NCBI GenBank assembly: GCA_003281045.1
Contig: QCDD01000003.1
Span: 16,986-80,985, forward strand
Source of the DNA: Pelagibacteraceae bacterium AG-349-L23
GTDB taxonomy: Bacteria > Pseudomonadota > Alphaproteobacteria > Pelagibacterales > Pelagibacteraceae
DNA length: 64,000 nt
Direction of reading: 5' to 3'
Shown: piece after piece, positions 21,579 to 32,756 of the stretch
Layout: every line of letters begins with the position of its first letter
Numbering within the stretch: position 1 is the first letter of the stretch
Made by a program: the position numbers and the translations under genes
Notes under the pieces: model-generated
Told to the model about the DNA's origin: nothing
The model's input: only the letters and a program-made list of their open reading frames with translations
The model's database searches: none

Positions 21579-24236
21579 CTACTTTTTTATTTCAGCCTGA
21601 GCTGCAGCCAGTCTTGCTATTGGAACTCTATATGGAGAACATGAGACATAATTAAGACCTATTTGCGAACAAAAATTAATGCTCTTTGGATCACCGCCAT
21701 GTTCACCGCAAATACCTAGCTTGATTTTTTTGTTTTGTTTTTTTCCTTTATTAACAGCTATTTCAACTAAATCTTCTACACCTTCATCTATTGAAATAAA
21801 TGGATCTATTGAAAAAATTTTGTTTTCAATGTAATCGTTGAGAAATTTTCCACTATCATCTCTACTAATACCAAAAGTAGTTTGCGTTAAATCATTAGTC
21901 CCAAAGCTAAAAAATTCAGCATGTTTTGCAATATCCTTTGCTTTAATCGCTGCTCTTGGTAGCTCAATCATTGTTCCAACTAAAAATTCTATTTTTACTT
22001 TATTTTCTTTTTGTACTTTTCTTGCAGTATTAATTACTAGGTCTTTCATTATTTTGATTTCAGCTTCAGTTGACACAAGTGGAATCATTATTTCAGGGAA
22101 TGCAAATTTTTGTTTATTTTTTTTAAGCTCTGACAAAGCTTTAAAAATTGCCTCACATTGCATTTCATAAATTTCAGGGAATGAAATACCTAATCTACAA
22201 CCTCTGTGTCCAAGCATTGGATTTTGCTCATGAAGTTCATCAATTCGAGATTTTACTTCTTTAACACTTACACCAACCACTTCCGCAACCTCTGAAATTT
22301 CTTTTTCAGATTTTGGGAGAAACTCATGTAATGGAGGATCAAGTAAACGAACTGTAACTGGTAATCCATGCATAATCTTGAATATTTCAACAAAATCTTT
22401 TTTTTGATGTGGTAAAAGCTTTAAGAGTGCTTTTAATCTATCATCTTTAGTTTTGGAAAGTATCATCTCTCGTACAGAAATAATTCTTTCTTCATCAAAG
22501 AACATGTGCTCCGTTCTGCATAAGCCAATTCCCTCTGCTCCAAAATCTCTTGCAACTTTTGTATCTAATGGAGTTTCTGCATTTGTTCGAACTTTAAGTT
22601 TTCTAATATTATCAGCCCAACTCATTAATTTTGAAAAGTCACCAGAAATTTCAGGTTTTACTGTTGGTACGCTTCCTAAAATGATTCTTCCAGAGGACCC
22701 ATCAATTGTGATTATATCGCCCTCTTTAATTTCCACTGAATCAGTTTTGAAAATTTTTTTTTCATAATCAATATCAATTTCACTTGAGCCTGAAACACAT
22801 GGTCTACCCATACCTCTTGCAACAACAGCTGCATGACTTGTCATTCCTCCTCTAGCAGTCAATATTCCCTTAGCAGCGTGCATACCCTGAATATCTTCGG
22901 GAGAAGTTTCTACTCTAACCAATATTACATCTTGCATCATGTTATTAAGTCTTTCAGCCTCTTCAGATGTAAATACCACCTTTCCACTAGCAGCCCCTGG
23001 TGAGGCAGGTAAACCATTTGCAATTATTTCTATAGAACTTTTTTCATCCAAAGTAGGGTGTAATAATGTATCTAAAGAATTTGGATCTATTCTTAAAATT
23101 GCTTCTTTTTTTGCAATTAATTTTTCTTTGACCATATCCACAGCTATTTTAACTGCTGATTTTGCAGTTCTTTTACCTGACCTAGTTTGTAGGATCCATA
23201 ATTTTTCATTCTCAACTGTAAATTCTACATCTTGCATATCTTTGTAATGCGCCTCTAACTTTTTTAAAATTTTATGAAGCTCTAAATAAACTTTCGGCAT
23301 AGACTCTTCCATAGAAAGTGCCTCAACTTTTGCCTCTCGTTTGGCTTTTTTCGTAATATATTGCGGTGTCCTTGTTCCTGCTACTACATCCTCTCCCTGA
23401 GCATTAATTAAATACTCTCCATAAATATTATTTGATCCGTCTGACGGATTTCTTGTAAAAACAACTCCAGTAGCACAATCATTTCCCATATTTCCAAAAA
23501 CCATAGATTGCACGTTAACTGCTGTTCCCCATTCAGATGGTATCTGATTTAACTTTCTATAAATTTTAGCTCTATTACTTTCCCAAGATAAAAATACTGC
23601 ACTTATTGCTCCAAATAATTGTTGATAAACATCTTGAGGAAATTCTTTTTTTGTTTTTTCTTTAACAATATTTTTAAAATCTTTTATTAAACCATCCCAA
23701 TCATCTTCATCAAGATCTGTATCCAGCAGAACTCCTTTGGTTAATTTATAATTTTCTATAAGTTCCTCAAAATGATAGCCTTCCACCCCAAGAACAACAT
23801 TTCCATACATTTGAATAAATCTTCTATAACTATCTTTGGCAAATCTTCCGTTAGAGGTTTTGTTGGCTAGTGCTTTAACAGTTTTGTCATTCAAACCAAG
23901 ATTTAGTATTGTATCCATCATACCGGGCATAGATACTCTAGCACCAGATCTCACAGATAATAAAAGCGGATTTTTTAGATCTCCAAATTTTTTTTTTACA
24001 TCTTTCTCAATTATCTTTAACTCTTTTTTAATTTGATTTATCAATGAAGGATTCAATCTCTTTTTATTTTGGTAAAAAAGATCACAGACGTTTGTTGAAA
24101 TTGTAAATCCAGGTGGAACTGGAAGACCCATTCTTCCCATTTCCGATAAATTAGCACCTTTGCCGCCTAAAAAATTTTTGGGATTTTTAATTTTTTTAGA
24201 GTCTTTAGATTTAAAATTTAAAATTAATTTATTCAT
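21579..24236 (-). CDS. ppdK: Pyruvate, phosphate dikinase
   Basis: An 885-residue PPDK, interconverting pyruvate + ATP + Pi and PEP + AMP + PPi. The N-terminal ATP-grasp domain shows FLGGKGANLSEM and VRSGARVSMPGMMDTILNLG. The phosphohistidine domain has H468 in GGMTSHAAVVARGMG. The C-terminal PEP/pyruvate barrel ends GICGEHGGDP with the catalytic cysteine. In a genome of this type it probably supplies PEP for gluconeogenesis, or works reversibly instead of pyruvate kinase. It overlaps glyS by 8 nt, in the glyQ-glyS-ppdK order common in alphaproteobacteria. Full length. Confidence 0.98.
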   Translation of the reverse strand: MNKLILNFKSKDSKKIKNPKNFLGGKGANLSEMGRMGLPVPPGFTISTNVCDLFYQNKKRLNPSLINQIKKELKIIEKDVKKKFGDLKNPLLLSVRSGARVSMPGMMDTILNLGLNDKTVKALANKTSNGRFAKDSYRRFIQMYGNVVLGVEGYHFEELIENYKLTKGVLLDTDLDEDDWDGLIKDFKNIVKEKTKKEFPQDVYQQLFGAISAVFLSWESNRAKIYRKLNQIPSEWGTAVNVQSMVFGNMGNDCATGVVFTRNPSDGSNNIYGEYLINAQGEDVVAGTRTPQYITKKAKREAKVEALSMEESMPKVYLELHKILKKLEAHYKDMQDVEFTVENEKLWILQTRSGKRTAKSAVKIAVDMVKEKLIAKKEAILRIDPNSLDTLLHPTLDEKSSIEIIANGLPASPGAASGKVVFTSEEAERLNNMMQDVILVRVETSPEDIQGMHAAKGILTARGGMTSHAAVVARGMGRPCVSGSSEIDIDYEKKIFKTDSVEIKEGDIITIDGSSGRIILGSVPTVKPEISGDFSKLMSWADNIRKLKVRTNAETPLDTKVARDFGAEGIGLCRTEHMFFDEERIISVREMILSKTKDDRLKALLKLLPHQKKDFVEIFKIMHGLPVTVRLLDPPLHEFLPKSEKEISEVAEVVGVSVKEVKSRIDELHEQNPMLGHRGCRLGISFPEIYEMQCEAIFKALSELKKNKQKFAFPEIMIPLVSTEAEIKIMKDLVINTARKVQKENKVKIEFLVGTMIELPRAAIKAKDIAKHAEFFSFGTNDLTQTTFGISRDDSGKFLNDYIENKIFSIDPFISIDEGVEDLVEIAVNKGKKQNKKIKLGICGEHGGDPKSINFCSQIGLNYVSCSPYRVPIARLAAAQAEIKK

Positions 24237-26301
24237 TATTTGCTTTTAATAATTGAAAATTCATAAAATTTTGAAAGGTTTTACATAACATATTTATAAG
24301 TTCCAAACGATTTTTTCTTAAATCTTCATTATCTTCATTTACTTTGACATTATCAAAAAATTCGAAAATTTCTTTTTTTGCTCCAGCTAAGACCGATAAA
24401 GATTCTTCAAAATTTTCATTATTATCTATATCTGAATAATACTTCTTTATATCAGTAATCTTTTTAAACAAATTTTTTTCATAATCGCTTTTAAAAATAC
24501 CAGGATCAGTTGAATTGGTTAATTCAATTTCTTTATTTTCCATTTCACTTTGAAGTATATTGGAAGCCCTTTTATAACTTGACGTTATATCTATACCAAT
24601 TTGATTATTTATTATTTTATTTACACATCTTGCTTTTTCGAAAGATGAAAACAATTTATTAGTTGAAAAATTTGAAATCGATGCTTCAATAATATCAAAT
24701 CGAACATCTTTTTCTTTAAGATAATATCTAAATCTATCTTTTAAGAAATTACTTAAATCTTTTTTTAATTCATTATTTACAAGAGTAAAATTTTGTTCTT
24801 GATATAAACCAATAGAATAATTCAATAAATCGTTTAATTTTAAATCTTTTTTATTTTCAATTATTATTCTTATTATGCCGAGCGCCACTCTTCTAAGTGC
24901 AAACGGATCTTTTGAACTTGTAGGTTTTTCATCAATCCCAAAAAAACCAACAAGATTATCTATTTTGTCTGTCATCGATAAAGCAATACTGAAAGGTTTT
25001 TTTGGTACATTTGAATCTAATCCAATCGGTAAATATTGTTCAGTTATTGATAAACAAATATCTTTATCAAAACCTTGTTGTGCGGAAAAATAGCCTCCCA
25101 TAATTCCCTGTAATTCAGGAAACTCACCAACTAAATCTGAAGTTAAATCTGTTTTACAAATAGATGCTGATAACTCTACTTTTTCTTTACTAATTAATAA
25201 TTCATCAGATATCATTCCACCTAATTTTCTCATTCGCTGAACTTTATCAAAATAGGTTCCAAGTCCCTTGAAAAAATTAATTCTTTTTAGTTCAGATACC
25301 TTTTTCACTAAATTTTGTGTTTTATCTTTATTCCAAAAAAATTCTGCATCGCTCAATCTAGCATCAACAACTCTTTGATTTCCAAGTTTGATTAACCCTT
25401 TTTGGTCTTTTTTATTTGCAACGAGTAAAAATTGATTTGTAATTTGATTATTTTTATCAATCGTAGGAAAATATTTTTGATGTGACTGCATAGTCAAAAC
25501 AAGTATTTCCCTCGGGATTGATAAAAATTTTTTATCAAAATCACATAGTAAAACGTTTGGACATTCAACCAAATCTACAACCTCATCAAATAATTTAAAA
25601 TTTTCTAAAATAAATAATTTTTTTTTACTTAATATCTTTGTGAATTCCTTTTGAATAATTTGTTTTCTTTTAGTTTGATCAACAATTGTTCCATGTATCT
25701 TCAAAAATCTTTCATAAGATTTGAAGTTTTTAAATACTCCTGTTTTTTCTTCATAATCCTTGTCAATAAAGGTCTTATTAGACGAAGTTAGATGGTAAAA
25801 TTTAAAATCTATTATTTTTTCATCAAACACTGATAAAATAGACTTTAATGGTCTTGCCCAATTAAGGTTAAATTCACCCCATTTCATTGATTTTTTCCAT
25901 TGGTAGCTTCCTAAAAGTTTTGGTATTAAAGCTTTTAACAAATCTGAAGTGTTCAATATTTTTGAGGGTGTTTTAAAAAAGTAGAATTCTCCTTTTTCTG
26001 TATCACGTTTAATAAGTTGTTTTTTGTCAATTTTGTTTGATCTCAAAAAACCCTCAATTGCTTCTACAGGAGCACTGGTTTTGGGTCCTTTAATTTCCTC
26101 AGACACAACTTTAATTTTTTTTTGTAAACCCTCAAATACGATAATCAATCTGTTTGGAGTTGATAATGAAAAACTTTTTTTTGATTTTATTGATTTATTG
26201 ATAAAATATTCTCTAAATTCCTCTAAAAGTTTTTCACGAAAATTTTTTTGTAAATTAGCTGGAATTTCCTCACTAAATAATTCTAAAAAAAATTCCGCCA
26301 T
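24229..26301 (-). CDS. glyS: Glycyl-tRNA synthetase beta subunit
   Basis: A 690-residue beta subunit of the bacterial (alpha2beta2) GlyRS, starting MAEFFLELFSEEIPANLQ, the typical opening of the family. The HDOMAIN-like central region includes FPELQGIMGGYFS and KPTSSKDPFALRRVALGIIRI, both diagnostic. The beta subunit recognises tRNA-Gly for the catalytic alpha subunit. The chosen ATG (26299-26301) is 1 nt after the glyQ stop; the in-frame start 11 codons upstream lies inside glyQ and is rejected. The 3' end overlaps ppdK by 8 nt. Confidence 0.97.
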   Translation of the reverse strand: MAEFFLELFSEEIPANLQKNFREKLLEEFREYFINKSIKSKKSFSLSTPNRLIIVFEGLQKKIKVVSEEIKGPKTSAPVEAIEGFLRSNKIDKKQLIKRDTEKGEFYFFKTPSKILNTSDLLKALIPKLLGSYQWKKSMKWGEFNLNWARPLKSILSVFDEKIIDFKFYHLTSSNKTFIDKDYEEKTGVFKNFKSYERFLKIHGTIVDQTKRKQIIQKEFTKILSKKKLFILENFKLFDEVVDLVECPNVLLCDFDKKFLSIPREILVLTMQSHQKYFPTIDKNNQITNQFLLVANKKDQKGLIKLGNQRVVDARLSDAEFFWNKDKTQNLVKKVSELKRINFFKGLGTYFDKVQRMRKLGGMISDELLISKEKVELSASICKTDLTSDLVGEFPELQGIMGGYFSAQQGFDKDICLSITEQYLPIGLDSNVPKKPFSIALSMTDKIDNLVGFFGIDEKPTSSKDPFALRRVALGIIRIIIENKKDLKLNDLLNYSIGLYQEQNFTLVNNELKKDLSNFLKDRFRYYLKEKDVRFDIIEASISNFSTNKLFSSFEKARCVNKIINNQIGIDITSSYKRASNILQSEMENKEIELTNSTDPGIFKSDYEKNLFKKITDIKKYYSDIDNNENFEESLSVLAGAKKEIFEFFDNVKVNEDNEDLRKNRLELINMLCKTFQNFMNFQLLKANNE

Positions 26302-26302
26302 T

Positions 26303-27175
26303 TTATATTTGTGTGTCAATCCAAATTGAAGCAACAGATTTTGTAATTTCTCTTATACGTCCAATATATTCTGCTCTCTGGGCAACACTGATAGCTCCTC
26401 TTGCATCAAGTATATTAAATACATGACTTGCTTTTAAGCATTGATCATAAGCTGGGAGCGATATTTTTTGATCTATTAGTGATTTAGCCTCACTTTCGAA
26501 CATATCAAATATTTTAAACAGATTCGAGGTATTAGCATGTTCAAAGTTATAAGCCGAAAATTCTTTCTCCGCTTGATAAAAAACTTCTCTGTATTCAACA
26601 TTTTCGTTATTCCAAATTAAATCATAAACATTATTTTTTTGTTGTGTGAACATACAAATTCTTTCTAAGCCATAAGTAATTTCTACTGAAACAGGTTTAC
26701 ATTCAAAGCCAGCCATTTGTTGAAAATATGTAAATTGAGTTATTTCCATTCCATCACACCAAACTTCCCAACCAAGACCTGCTGCGCCTAAAGTTGGACT
26801 TTCCCAATCATCCTCAACAAATCTAATATCATGATTTTTATGATCAATACCGATTGTAGACAAACTATTTAAATAAAGTTTTTTTATATTTGATGGAGAA
26901 GGTTTAATTATGACTTGAAATTGATAATAGTGCTGAAGTCTATTAGGATTATCTCCATATCTTCCATCAGTCGGTCTTCTAGAAGGTTGCACATAAGCTG
27001 CTTTCCATGGTTTTGGTCCAAGTGACCTCAGAGTTGTGGCTGGATGAAAAGTTCCTGCTCCAACCTCCATATCATATGGTTGTAAAATTATACAACCATG
27101 TTTACTCCAATATTTTTGGAGGTTTAAAATTGTATCCTGAAAAGTTTGAAATTTTGGTTTTTTTTTAGAGGCCAT
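26303..27175 (-). CDS. glyQ: Glycyl-tRNA synthetase alpha subunit
   Basis: A 290-residue catalytic subunit of the heterotetrameric GlyRS. Class II motifs are visible: [40 protein letters not shown] and [20 protein letters not shown], ending with the characteristic [18 protein letters not shown]. It activates glycine and charges tRNA-Gly with GlyS. Its start overlaps the sppA-like stop by 11 nt and its stop is followed after 1 nt by glyS, so the run is translationally coupled. No glycine riboswitch can precede it because no intergenic space exists. Confidence 0.98.
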   Translation of the reverse strand: MASKKKPKFQTFQDTILNLQKYWSKHGCIILQPYDMEVGAGTFHPATTLRSLGPKPWKAAYVQPSRRPTDGRYGDNPNRLQHYYQFQVIIKPSPSNIKKLYLNSLSTIGIDHKNHDIRFVEDDWESPTLGAAGLGWEVWCDGMEITQFTYFQQMAGFECKPVSVEITYGLERICMFTQQKNNVYDLIWNNENVEYREVFYQAEKEFSAYNFEHANTSNLFKIFDMFESEAKSLIDQKISLPAYDQCLKASHVFNILDARGAISVAQRAEYIGRIREITKSVASIWIDTQI

Positions 27176-27971
27176 ATTTTTGCCAAATAGATTTTTCTTC
27201 TAATATATTTGCGACCTGATCGACGTGATCGTTAGATGATGACAATTTTTTACTTAACCAACTTTTAGATTTTTCAAATTTTTTGATTATTACATCTTCT
27301 CCAAATTTTTCTCTCAACACTTGATTGGCATCACCTATTTCGTCAATCAAACCAAGTTCTTTGGATTTAGTTCCAGACCAAAACTCTCCAGAAAATAACT
27401 CAACTTCTGATTTCTTTAGTTTTTCACCTCTACTTTTTTCAACAACATTAATGAAATCTTTATGCAAATCTAATTGTATATTTTTTAATCTTTCTATATC
27501 TTCTTTTTTTTCGTCAAGAAACGGATCGAGAGTGCTTTTATTTTTACCAGCAGTATGAACTCTTCTTTCAACTCCAATTTTTTTAATTAATTCTGTAAAA
27601 CCAAATGATGAATAAATTACACCTATAGATCCAATAATTGAACTAGAGTTTGCATAAATTTCATCACCAGCACACGCAATCAAATAGCCTCCTGATGCAG
27701 CAATATCCTCTGCAAAAACTATTACCTTTTTTTTATTTTTTTTCGCTTGTTGTCTTATAAAATTAAAGATTAAGTGTGATTGAACAGGTGATCCACCAGG
27801 AGAATTAATTGTAATAGCAACGCATGGTGCTTTTTTTACAGAAAAAGCCTTTAAAATTATCTCTTCTTGACCTGAAAAATCTATACCTTGTTTAAATTTA
27901 CCTACATTTCCGATAACACCAGCTAATTTAATATGAGGAATAATTTTCTTCTTTTTAAAAATTGAGAGCAT
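27165..27971 (-). CDS. Signal peptide peptidase-like S49 serine peptidase
   Basis: A 268-residue short-form SppA/SohB-like peptidase (family S49). The catalytic Ser is S93 in [11 protein letters not shown] and the general base is probably K145 in [11 protein letters not shown]. Upstream SPGGSP (about residues 57-62) forms the oxyanion strand, and [14 protein letters not shown] follows. There is no obvious N-terminal membrane anchor beyond a short hydrophobic stretch, so this matches the single-domain alphaproteobacterial form. It would degrade cleaved signal peptides or membrane fragments. First gene of the glyQ-glyS-ppdK run and divergent from ispB across 113 nt. SppA and SohB cannot be separated from sequence. 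Confidence 0.9.
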   Translation of the reverse strand: MLSIFKKKKIIPHIKLAGVIGNVGKFKQGIDFSGQEEIILKAFSVKKAPCVAITINSPGGSPVQSHLIFNFIRQQAKKNKKKVIVFAEDIAASGGYLIACAGDEIYANSSSIIGSIGVIYSSFGFTELIKKIGVERRVHTAGKNKSTLDPFLDEKKEDIERLKNIQLDLHKDFINVVEKSRGEKLKKSEVELFSGEFWSGTKSKELGLIDEIGDANQVLREKFGEDVIIKKFEKSKSWLSKKLSSSNDHVDQVANILEEKSIWQKYGL

Positions 27972-27991
27972 AACAAAACTTTATAGAATTT

Positions 27992-28019
27992 TTGTATTAA
28001 TATAAAGACACCTTATAAT
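27992..28019 (+). promoter_or_regulatory. Candidate sigma-70 promoter for ispB
   Basis: TTGTAT (27992-27997) and a perfect TATAAT (28014-28019) are spaced 16 nt in the 113-nt divergent gap between the sppA-like gene and ispB. The expected leader is about 60 nt. This is one of the better promoter matches in the window, though AT-richness weakens the statistics. Confidence 0.5.
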
Positions 28020-28084
28020 TGAAGATTTAGGTGCGTCAATTGATAAGTATCAAAAGAAACTTATTACATTAATTTGCTCACATT

Positions 28085-29098
28085 ATGGGAAGCGTAATTC
28101 AACTTAAAGAACAAATTAATAACTCTTACTTTCAACTTAAAAACTCAGTTGAAAATAAGTTAATGCTTGTTGAAGAAAAAATTAAATCAAAACTAGATAG
28201 TAATGTTGAGCTAGTTAAAAAAATGACAGATTATCATTTAAATACTGGTGGCAAAAGGTTAAGAGCCTTATTAACTTTGGGTTCATCAAAGCTATGTGGT
28301 TACACAAAAGGTACCAGAGATATTAATTTAGCAGCTTGTGTAGAACTAATTCATGCTGCAACTTTGATGCATGATGATGTTATAGATAATGGTTCAATTA
28401 GAAGGGGTAAAAAAACACCAAATAAAATTTGGGGTAACCACTCATCTGTTCTAGCTGGCGATTATCTTCTTAGTAGGTGTTTTGAAATGATGGTAGAGGA
28501 TGAAAACATTGAAGTTTTAAAACTATTATCGTCAACATCATCAATAATTGCTCAAGGTGAAATTTTGCAACTCCAGCATAAAGGTGAGGTTGATATGCTT
28601 GAAGAAACTTATTTGAAAATAATTTCTTCAAAGACGGCTGAGTTATTTGCTGCTGCTACTAAAGTAGGAGCAATTTTATCAGAAATGAAAACTAAAGAGA
28701 AAGAAGCTTTAGAGTTTTATGGTAGGAATTTAGGTTTAACTTTTCAAATTGCTGATGACACTTTAGATTATAATTCAGAATTAAAAATATTTGGAAAAAA
28801 TATCGGTCAAGACTTCTATGAGGGAAAAATTACACTACCAATAATTCTTCTATTTCAAAAAGCTAATAAAGATGAAAAAGAAACTCTTAAGAAAACTTTT
28901 GCAAAAGAAGAGAGAAATCAAAATGATTTAAATTATACCTTATCTTTAATAAAGAAATACGATATTTTAAATAGTTGTTATCAAAAGGCCAAGCACTATA
29001 TTAATTTGTCATCAAATTCATTGTCGGTATTTAAAGACTCTGAAGAAAAAAATATCCTTGAAAATTTAACATCTTTTAGTATATCAAGAAATTTTTAG
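28085..29098 (+). CDS. ispB: Long-chain polyprenyl (octaprenyl/decaprenyl-type) diphosphate synthase
   Basis: A 337-residue trans-prenyltransferase. The first aspartate-rich motif is D97-D98-V-I-D101 in LMHDDVIDNGSIRRG, and the second is in FQIADDTLDYN. GGKRLRALLTLG precedes the first motif. These are features of long-chain synthases that make the ubiquinone side chain, as opposed to the DDxxxxD of the bacterial FPP synthase also present here (32753-33625). Chain length cannot be read securely. It acts at the membrane in quinone synthesis. It overlaps the convergent pdxH stop by 4 nt. Confidence 0.92.
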   Translation: MGSVIQLKEQINNSYFQLKNSVENKLMLVEEKIKSKLDSNVELVKKMTDYHLNTGGKRLRALLTLGSSKLCGYTKGTRDINLAACVELIHAATLMHDDVIDNGSIRRGKKTPNKIWGNHSSVLAGDYLLSRCFEMMVEDENIEVLKLLSSTSSIIAQGEILQLQHKGEVDMLEETYLKIISSKTAELFAAATKVGAILSEMKTKEKEALEFYGRNLGLTFQIADDTLDYNSELKIFGKNIGQDFYEGKITLPIILLFQKANKDEKETLKKTFAKEERNQNDLNYTLSLIKKYDILNSCYQKAKHYINLSSNSLSVFKDSEEKNILENLTSFSISRNF

Positions 29099-29721
29099 GG
29101 GCTTAAAAGACTTTTGGTCCAACCATTATTTGCTGTCAATTTATACTTTAGTCTTTCGTGTATTCTATTATCTCCATCTAACCAAAATTCTATGCTTGTA
29201 GGTTTTAAATTCCAGCCTGACCAATGATTTGGTCTTGGAACATTATTTTGATCCTGGTATTTATTTTTAAATTTTTCTAATGATTTTATCAATTCTTCCC
29301 TATTGACTAATTCACTACTTTGTTTTGATGCCCAAGCCCCAATTCTACTTTCGTAAGCTCTAGAGTTAAAATAATTATCTGCTACCTCATCTTCTACTTG
29401 GCTCAAAGTACCTACAATTCTAATTTGCCTAAGCAAACTTTTCCAATGAAAACACATTGTTGCATTGGGGTTTTCTTTTATTTCGTTTCCTTTCTGACTA
29501 TTAAGATTAGTATAAAAAACAAATCCATTTTTATCGTAACCTTTAAGAAGCACCATCCTTACTGATGGAACACCTTGTTTTGTTGCAGTTCCAAGAGCTA
29601 AAGCATTTGGATCATTAATTTCGTTCTTTTTTGCCTCTTCGTACCAACTTTCAAATAATTTAAAAGGATCATCTAAATCTAGAAAGCATTTATTAAGCCC
29701 TAGTGAGTTTTTTTCATTCAT
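29095..29721 (-). CDS. pdxH: Pyridoxine/pyridoxamine 5'-phosphate oxidase
   Basis: A 208-residue FMN-dependent oxidase, making PLP from PNP or PMP. Visible family motifs are DPNALALGTATKQGVPSVRMVLLK, FVFYTNLNSQKGNEI, FHWKSLLRQIRIVG and the C-terminal WLDGDNRIHERLKY. RPNHWSGWNLKP is the substrate-site loop. Full length for the family. It is divergent from aroC with a 33-nt gap and converges on ispB with a shared TTAG stop overlap. PLP supply serves many of the amino-acid enzymes of the cell. Confidence 0.97.
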   Translation of the reverse strand: MNEKNSLGLNKCFLDLDDPFKLFESWYEEAKKNEINDPNALALGTATKQGVPSVRMVLLKGYDKNGFVFYTNLNSQKGNEIKENPNATMCFHWKSLLRQIRIVGTLSQVEDEVADNYFNSRAYESRIGAWASKQSSELVNREELIKSLEKFKNKYQDQNNVPRPNHWSGWNLKPTSIEFWLDGDNRIHERLKYKLTANNGWTKSLLSP

Positions 29722-29754
29722 AATTTTAACAAAATAATCTATACAATATAAATA

Positions 29755-30837
29755 ATGTCATTTAATACTTTTGGAAAGGTTTTTCGTTTCACTACATGGG
29801 GAGAATCTCATGGTCCTGCAATTGGTTGTATAATAGATGGTTGTCCACCACTAATAAACCTCAATGAACGAGATATTCAGATAGAACTCAACAAAAGAAA
29901 ACCTGGTCAATCTAAATTTACTACTCAAAGAAAAGAAAGTGATAAAGTAGAGATTCTTTCAGGAGTCTTTGAAGGCAAAACAACTGGAACTCCAATCTCT
30001 TTAATAATTTATAACGAGGATATGCGCTCAAAAGATTATAATGATATTAAGGATAAATTCAGACCAGGTCATGCTGATTTTACTTACTTTAAAAAGTATG
30101 GAATTAGAGATTATAGAGGTGGTGGAAGGTCTTCAGCGAGAGAGACTGCTTCTAGAGTTGCAGCAGGAGCGGTAGCAAAAAAAGTTTTGGAAAAAAAATT
30201 AGGTAAAAAATTTAAAATTTCTGGTGCAGTTACACAGCTTGGAATTCTTGGATGCGATACAAACAAGTGGGATGATAAGATAATTTATAAAAATCCGTTT
30301 TTTTGTCCTGATAAATCAATGCTTAAAATATGGGAAAAATATCTTTTGAGTATTAGAAAGGCAGGTTCATCCTGTGGTGCTATAATTGAAATTAGAGCTA
30401 ATGGTATTCCTGCAGGATTGGGGGCACCAATTTACTCAAAACTAGACTCTGATATTGCATCTGCAATGATGAGTATTAATGCTGTAAAAGGAGTCAATAT
30501 TGGCTCTGGAATGAATTCCGCTCAATTGTCTGGAGAAGAAAATTCAGATGAAATTTCAAAATCAAAAAATAAATTAAAGTTTAACTCAAATAATGCAGGT
30601 GGAATTCTTGGTGGTATCTCTTCTGGTCAACAAATAATTGTTTCATTTGCTGTAAAACCTACATCATCAATTTTAAAGAGCAGAAAGACAATTAATAAAT
30701 TTGGAAAAAATACTAGTATATCTGTTAAGGGAAGACATGATCCGTGTGTTGGAATTAGAGCAGTTCCAGTGGGTGAGGCTATGCTATCATGCGTTTTACT
30801 TGATCATTATTTATTGAATCAAGCTCAATGTGGATAA
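29755..30837 (+). CDS. aroC: Chorismate synthase
   Basis: A 360-residue chorismate synthase converting EPSP to chorismate with reduced FMN. The signature [17 protein letters not shown] is at about residues 17-33, [14 protein letters not shown] with [21 protein letters not shown] follows, and the C-terminal [18 protein letters not shown] is present. The catalytic histidines lie within GESHG and GRHDP. Length is normal. It ends 5 nt before the convergent dxs stop. Confidence 0.98.
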   Translation: MSFNTFGKVFRFTTWGESHGPAIGCIIDGCPPLINLNERDIQIELNKRKPGQSKFTTQRKESDKVEILSGVFEGKTTGTPISLIIYNEDMRSKDYNDIKDKFRPGHADFTYFKKYGIRDYRGGGRSSARETASRVAAGAVAKKVLEKKLGKKFKISGAVTQLGILGCDTNKWDDKIIYKNPFFCPDKSMLKIWEKYLLSIRKAGSSCGAIIEIRANGIPAGLGAPIYSKLDSDIASAMMSINAVKGVNIGSGMNSAQLSGEENSDEISKSKNKLKFNSNNAGGILGGISSGQQIIVSFAVKPTSSILKSRKTINKFGKNTSISVKGRHDPCVGIRAVPVGEAMLSCVLLDHYLLNQAQCG

Positions 30838-30842
30838 TTACT

Positions 30843-32756
30843 TTATTTTTGTTTTTGTAAGATAATATTTGAATTTAATACATCTAAAATTTGTTCTTCA
30901 ATAGAAATGCTATCTAAATTTGCGAGTTTATACATGTTTTCAGGTTTGTCTTGATCAATAAAAATATCTGGAAGTTTCATTGATCTAAATTTTAAATTTG
31001 AGTCCATTAGTCCCTTTTTTGTTAAAAAATCAATTACATGAGAGCCGAATCCACCAATTGACCCTTCCTCAATAGTTACAATTGCCTCGTGTGTTGTTGC
31101 TAATTGCCATATCAAATTTTCATCCAATGGCTTGGCAAATCTTGCATCCACTATTGTAATATTAACACCTTTTTTTTTTAAATTTTCTGATGCCCTTAAA
31201 CTTTCACTTAATCTTGCACCAAAGTTTATTAAAGCTAACTTTTTTCCATCTTGAATAATTCTTGATTTACCAATCTCTATCTTTTCATTAATTGATGGCA
31301 ATATTGATCCAATACCACTCCCTCTTGGATACCTGAATGCACAGGGTCTATCATTAATTTCTGTAGAAGTATTAATCATTCTTACCAACTCGGCCTCATC
31401 ACTTGCAGCCATTACAATAAAATTTGGTAGTGTTGCTAAATAAGTTGTGTCAAAACTACCTGCGTGTGTAGGTCCATCAGCTCCAACTAATCCTGCTCTA
31501 TCTATTGCAAATCTTACAGGTAAACTCTGTATCGCAACATCATGAACGACTTGATCATATGCTCTCTGAAGAAATGTTGAATAAATTGCTGCATAAGGTT
31601 TATAATTCTCAGTCGCTAAGCCGGCTGCAAACGTAACGGCGTGTTGTTCAGCAATACCAACATCATAAGTTCTATCTGGAAATTCTTTTCTAAAATTGTT
31701 TAATCCAGTTCCATCTGGCATTGCAGCTGTTATTGCAACAATTTTACTATCTTTTTTTGCGTGTTGTATCAGAGTATCAGCAAAAACTTTAGTGTATGAC
31801 GGTATTTTACTGGAACTTTTTTCTTGTTCCCCAGTCTTTACATTAAATTTGGATACACCATGATAATGATCTTTTGCTTCTTCAGCAAAAGAATAGCCTT
31901 TTCCTTTTTTTGTTTTTATATGAATTAATATTGGACCTTGGTGTTTTGAATCCCTTGCATTTCTTAAAATTGGAATCAATGAAGAAAGATCATGGCCATC
32001 GATAGGACCAATATAATAGAAACCTAATGAGCTAAATAAAGTTCCACCAGTCACAGCTGATCTCAATAAATCTTCAGCTTTGCCAGCTTTTGCACTAAAT
32101 CTTTTTGAAAATGCTGATGTAATCAATTTTATAGTTTCTCTTAAACTAAAATATATTTTACCAGAAAAAATTTTAGCTAAATATGTTCCCATTGCTCCAA
32201 CAGGCCTTGCAATTGACATGTCGTTATCATTTAATATAACAATCATTTTGGTCTTTGAGGCACCTGCATTATTCATGGCCTCATAAGCCATGCCTGCACT
32301 TATTGCACCATCACCAATCACTGCTATAACATTCTCTGATTTTTTTGATAATTTATTTGCTTCTGCAATTCCCAAAGCTGATGAAATTGACGTAGAACTA
32401 TGCGCAGCTCCGAAAGGATCATATTCACTTTCTAAACGCTTAGTAAATCCTGAGAGACCCCCTCCTTGCCGAAGTGTTCTTATTTTATCTTTTCTTCCTG
32501 TTAAAATTTTATGAGGATAACATTGGTGTCCTACATCCCAAATTAATTTATCACTTGGTGTGTTAAAAATATAATGTAATGCTACGCTTAATTCTACTAC
32601 ACCTAAACTAGCACCTAAATGTCCTCCAGTAACTGATACTGCATCGATCATTTCCTCTCTTAATTCATCAGCAACCTTTTGCAGTTTTGTTTCAGGAACT
32701 TTTTTTAAGTCTGATGGAAAATTAATCTGATCTAAAAATTCGTAATTTTTTTTCAT
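30843..32756 (-). CDS. dxs: 1-deoxy-D-xylulose-5-phosphate synthase
   Basis: A 637-residue ThDP enzyme condensing pyruvate and glyceraldehyde 3-phosphate, the entry to the MEP isoprenoid pathway. ThDP-binding [18 protein letters not shown] is at about residues 147-164. [17 protein letters not shown] carries the catalytic Glu, and [18 protein letters not shown] is the transketolase-type motif. It overlaps ispA by 4 nt (ATGA), in the xseB-ispA-dxs order widespread in proteobacteria. Products feed IspA and IspB, both in this window. Full length. Confidence 0.98.
   Translation of the reverse strand: MKKNYEFLDQINFPSDLKKVPETKLQKVADELREEMIDAVSVTGGHLGASLGVVELSVALHYIFNTPSDKLIWDVGHQCYPHKILTGRKDKIRTLRQGGGLSGFTKRLESEYDPFGAAHSSTSISSALGIAEANKLSKKSENVIAVIGDGAISAGMAYEAMNNAGASKTKMIVILNDNDMSIARPVGAMGTYLAKIFSGKIYFSLRETIKLITSAFSKRFSAKAGKAEDLLRSAVTGGTLFSSLGFYYIGPIDGHDLSSLIPILRNARDSKHQGPILIHIKTKKGKGYSFAEEAKDHYHGVSKFNVKTGEQEKSSSKIPSYTKVFADTLIQHAKKDSKIVAITAAMPDGTGLNNFRKEFPDRTYDVGIAEQHAVTFAAGLATENYKPYAAIYSTFLQRAYDQVVHDVAIQSLPVRFAIDRAGLVGADGPTHAGSFDTTYLATLPNFIVMAASDEAELVRMINTSTEINDRPCAFRYPRGSGIGSILPSINEKIEIGKSRIIQDGKKLALINFGARLSESLRASENLKKKGVNITIVDARFAKPLDENLIWQLATTHEAIVTIEEGSIGGFGSHVIDFLTKKGLMDSNLKFRSMKLPDIFIDQDKPENMYKLANLDSISIEEQILDVLNSNIILQKQK

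Noticed and set aside
26302..26334. glyS start at 26334
   Set aside because: The extension lies inside glyQ; the family opening MAEFFLELFSEEIP starts at 26301.
27972..28084. Glycine riboswitch near glyQ or in the sppA-ispB gap
   Set aside because: glyQ overlaps the gene before it, and the 113-nt gap upstream of the run shows no recognisable glycine aptamer core.
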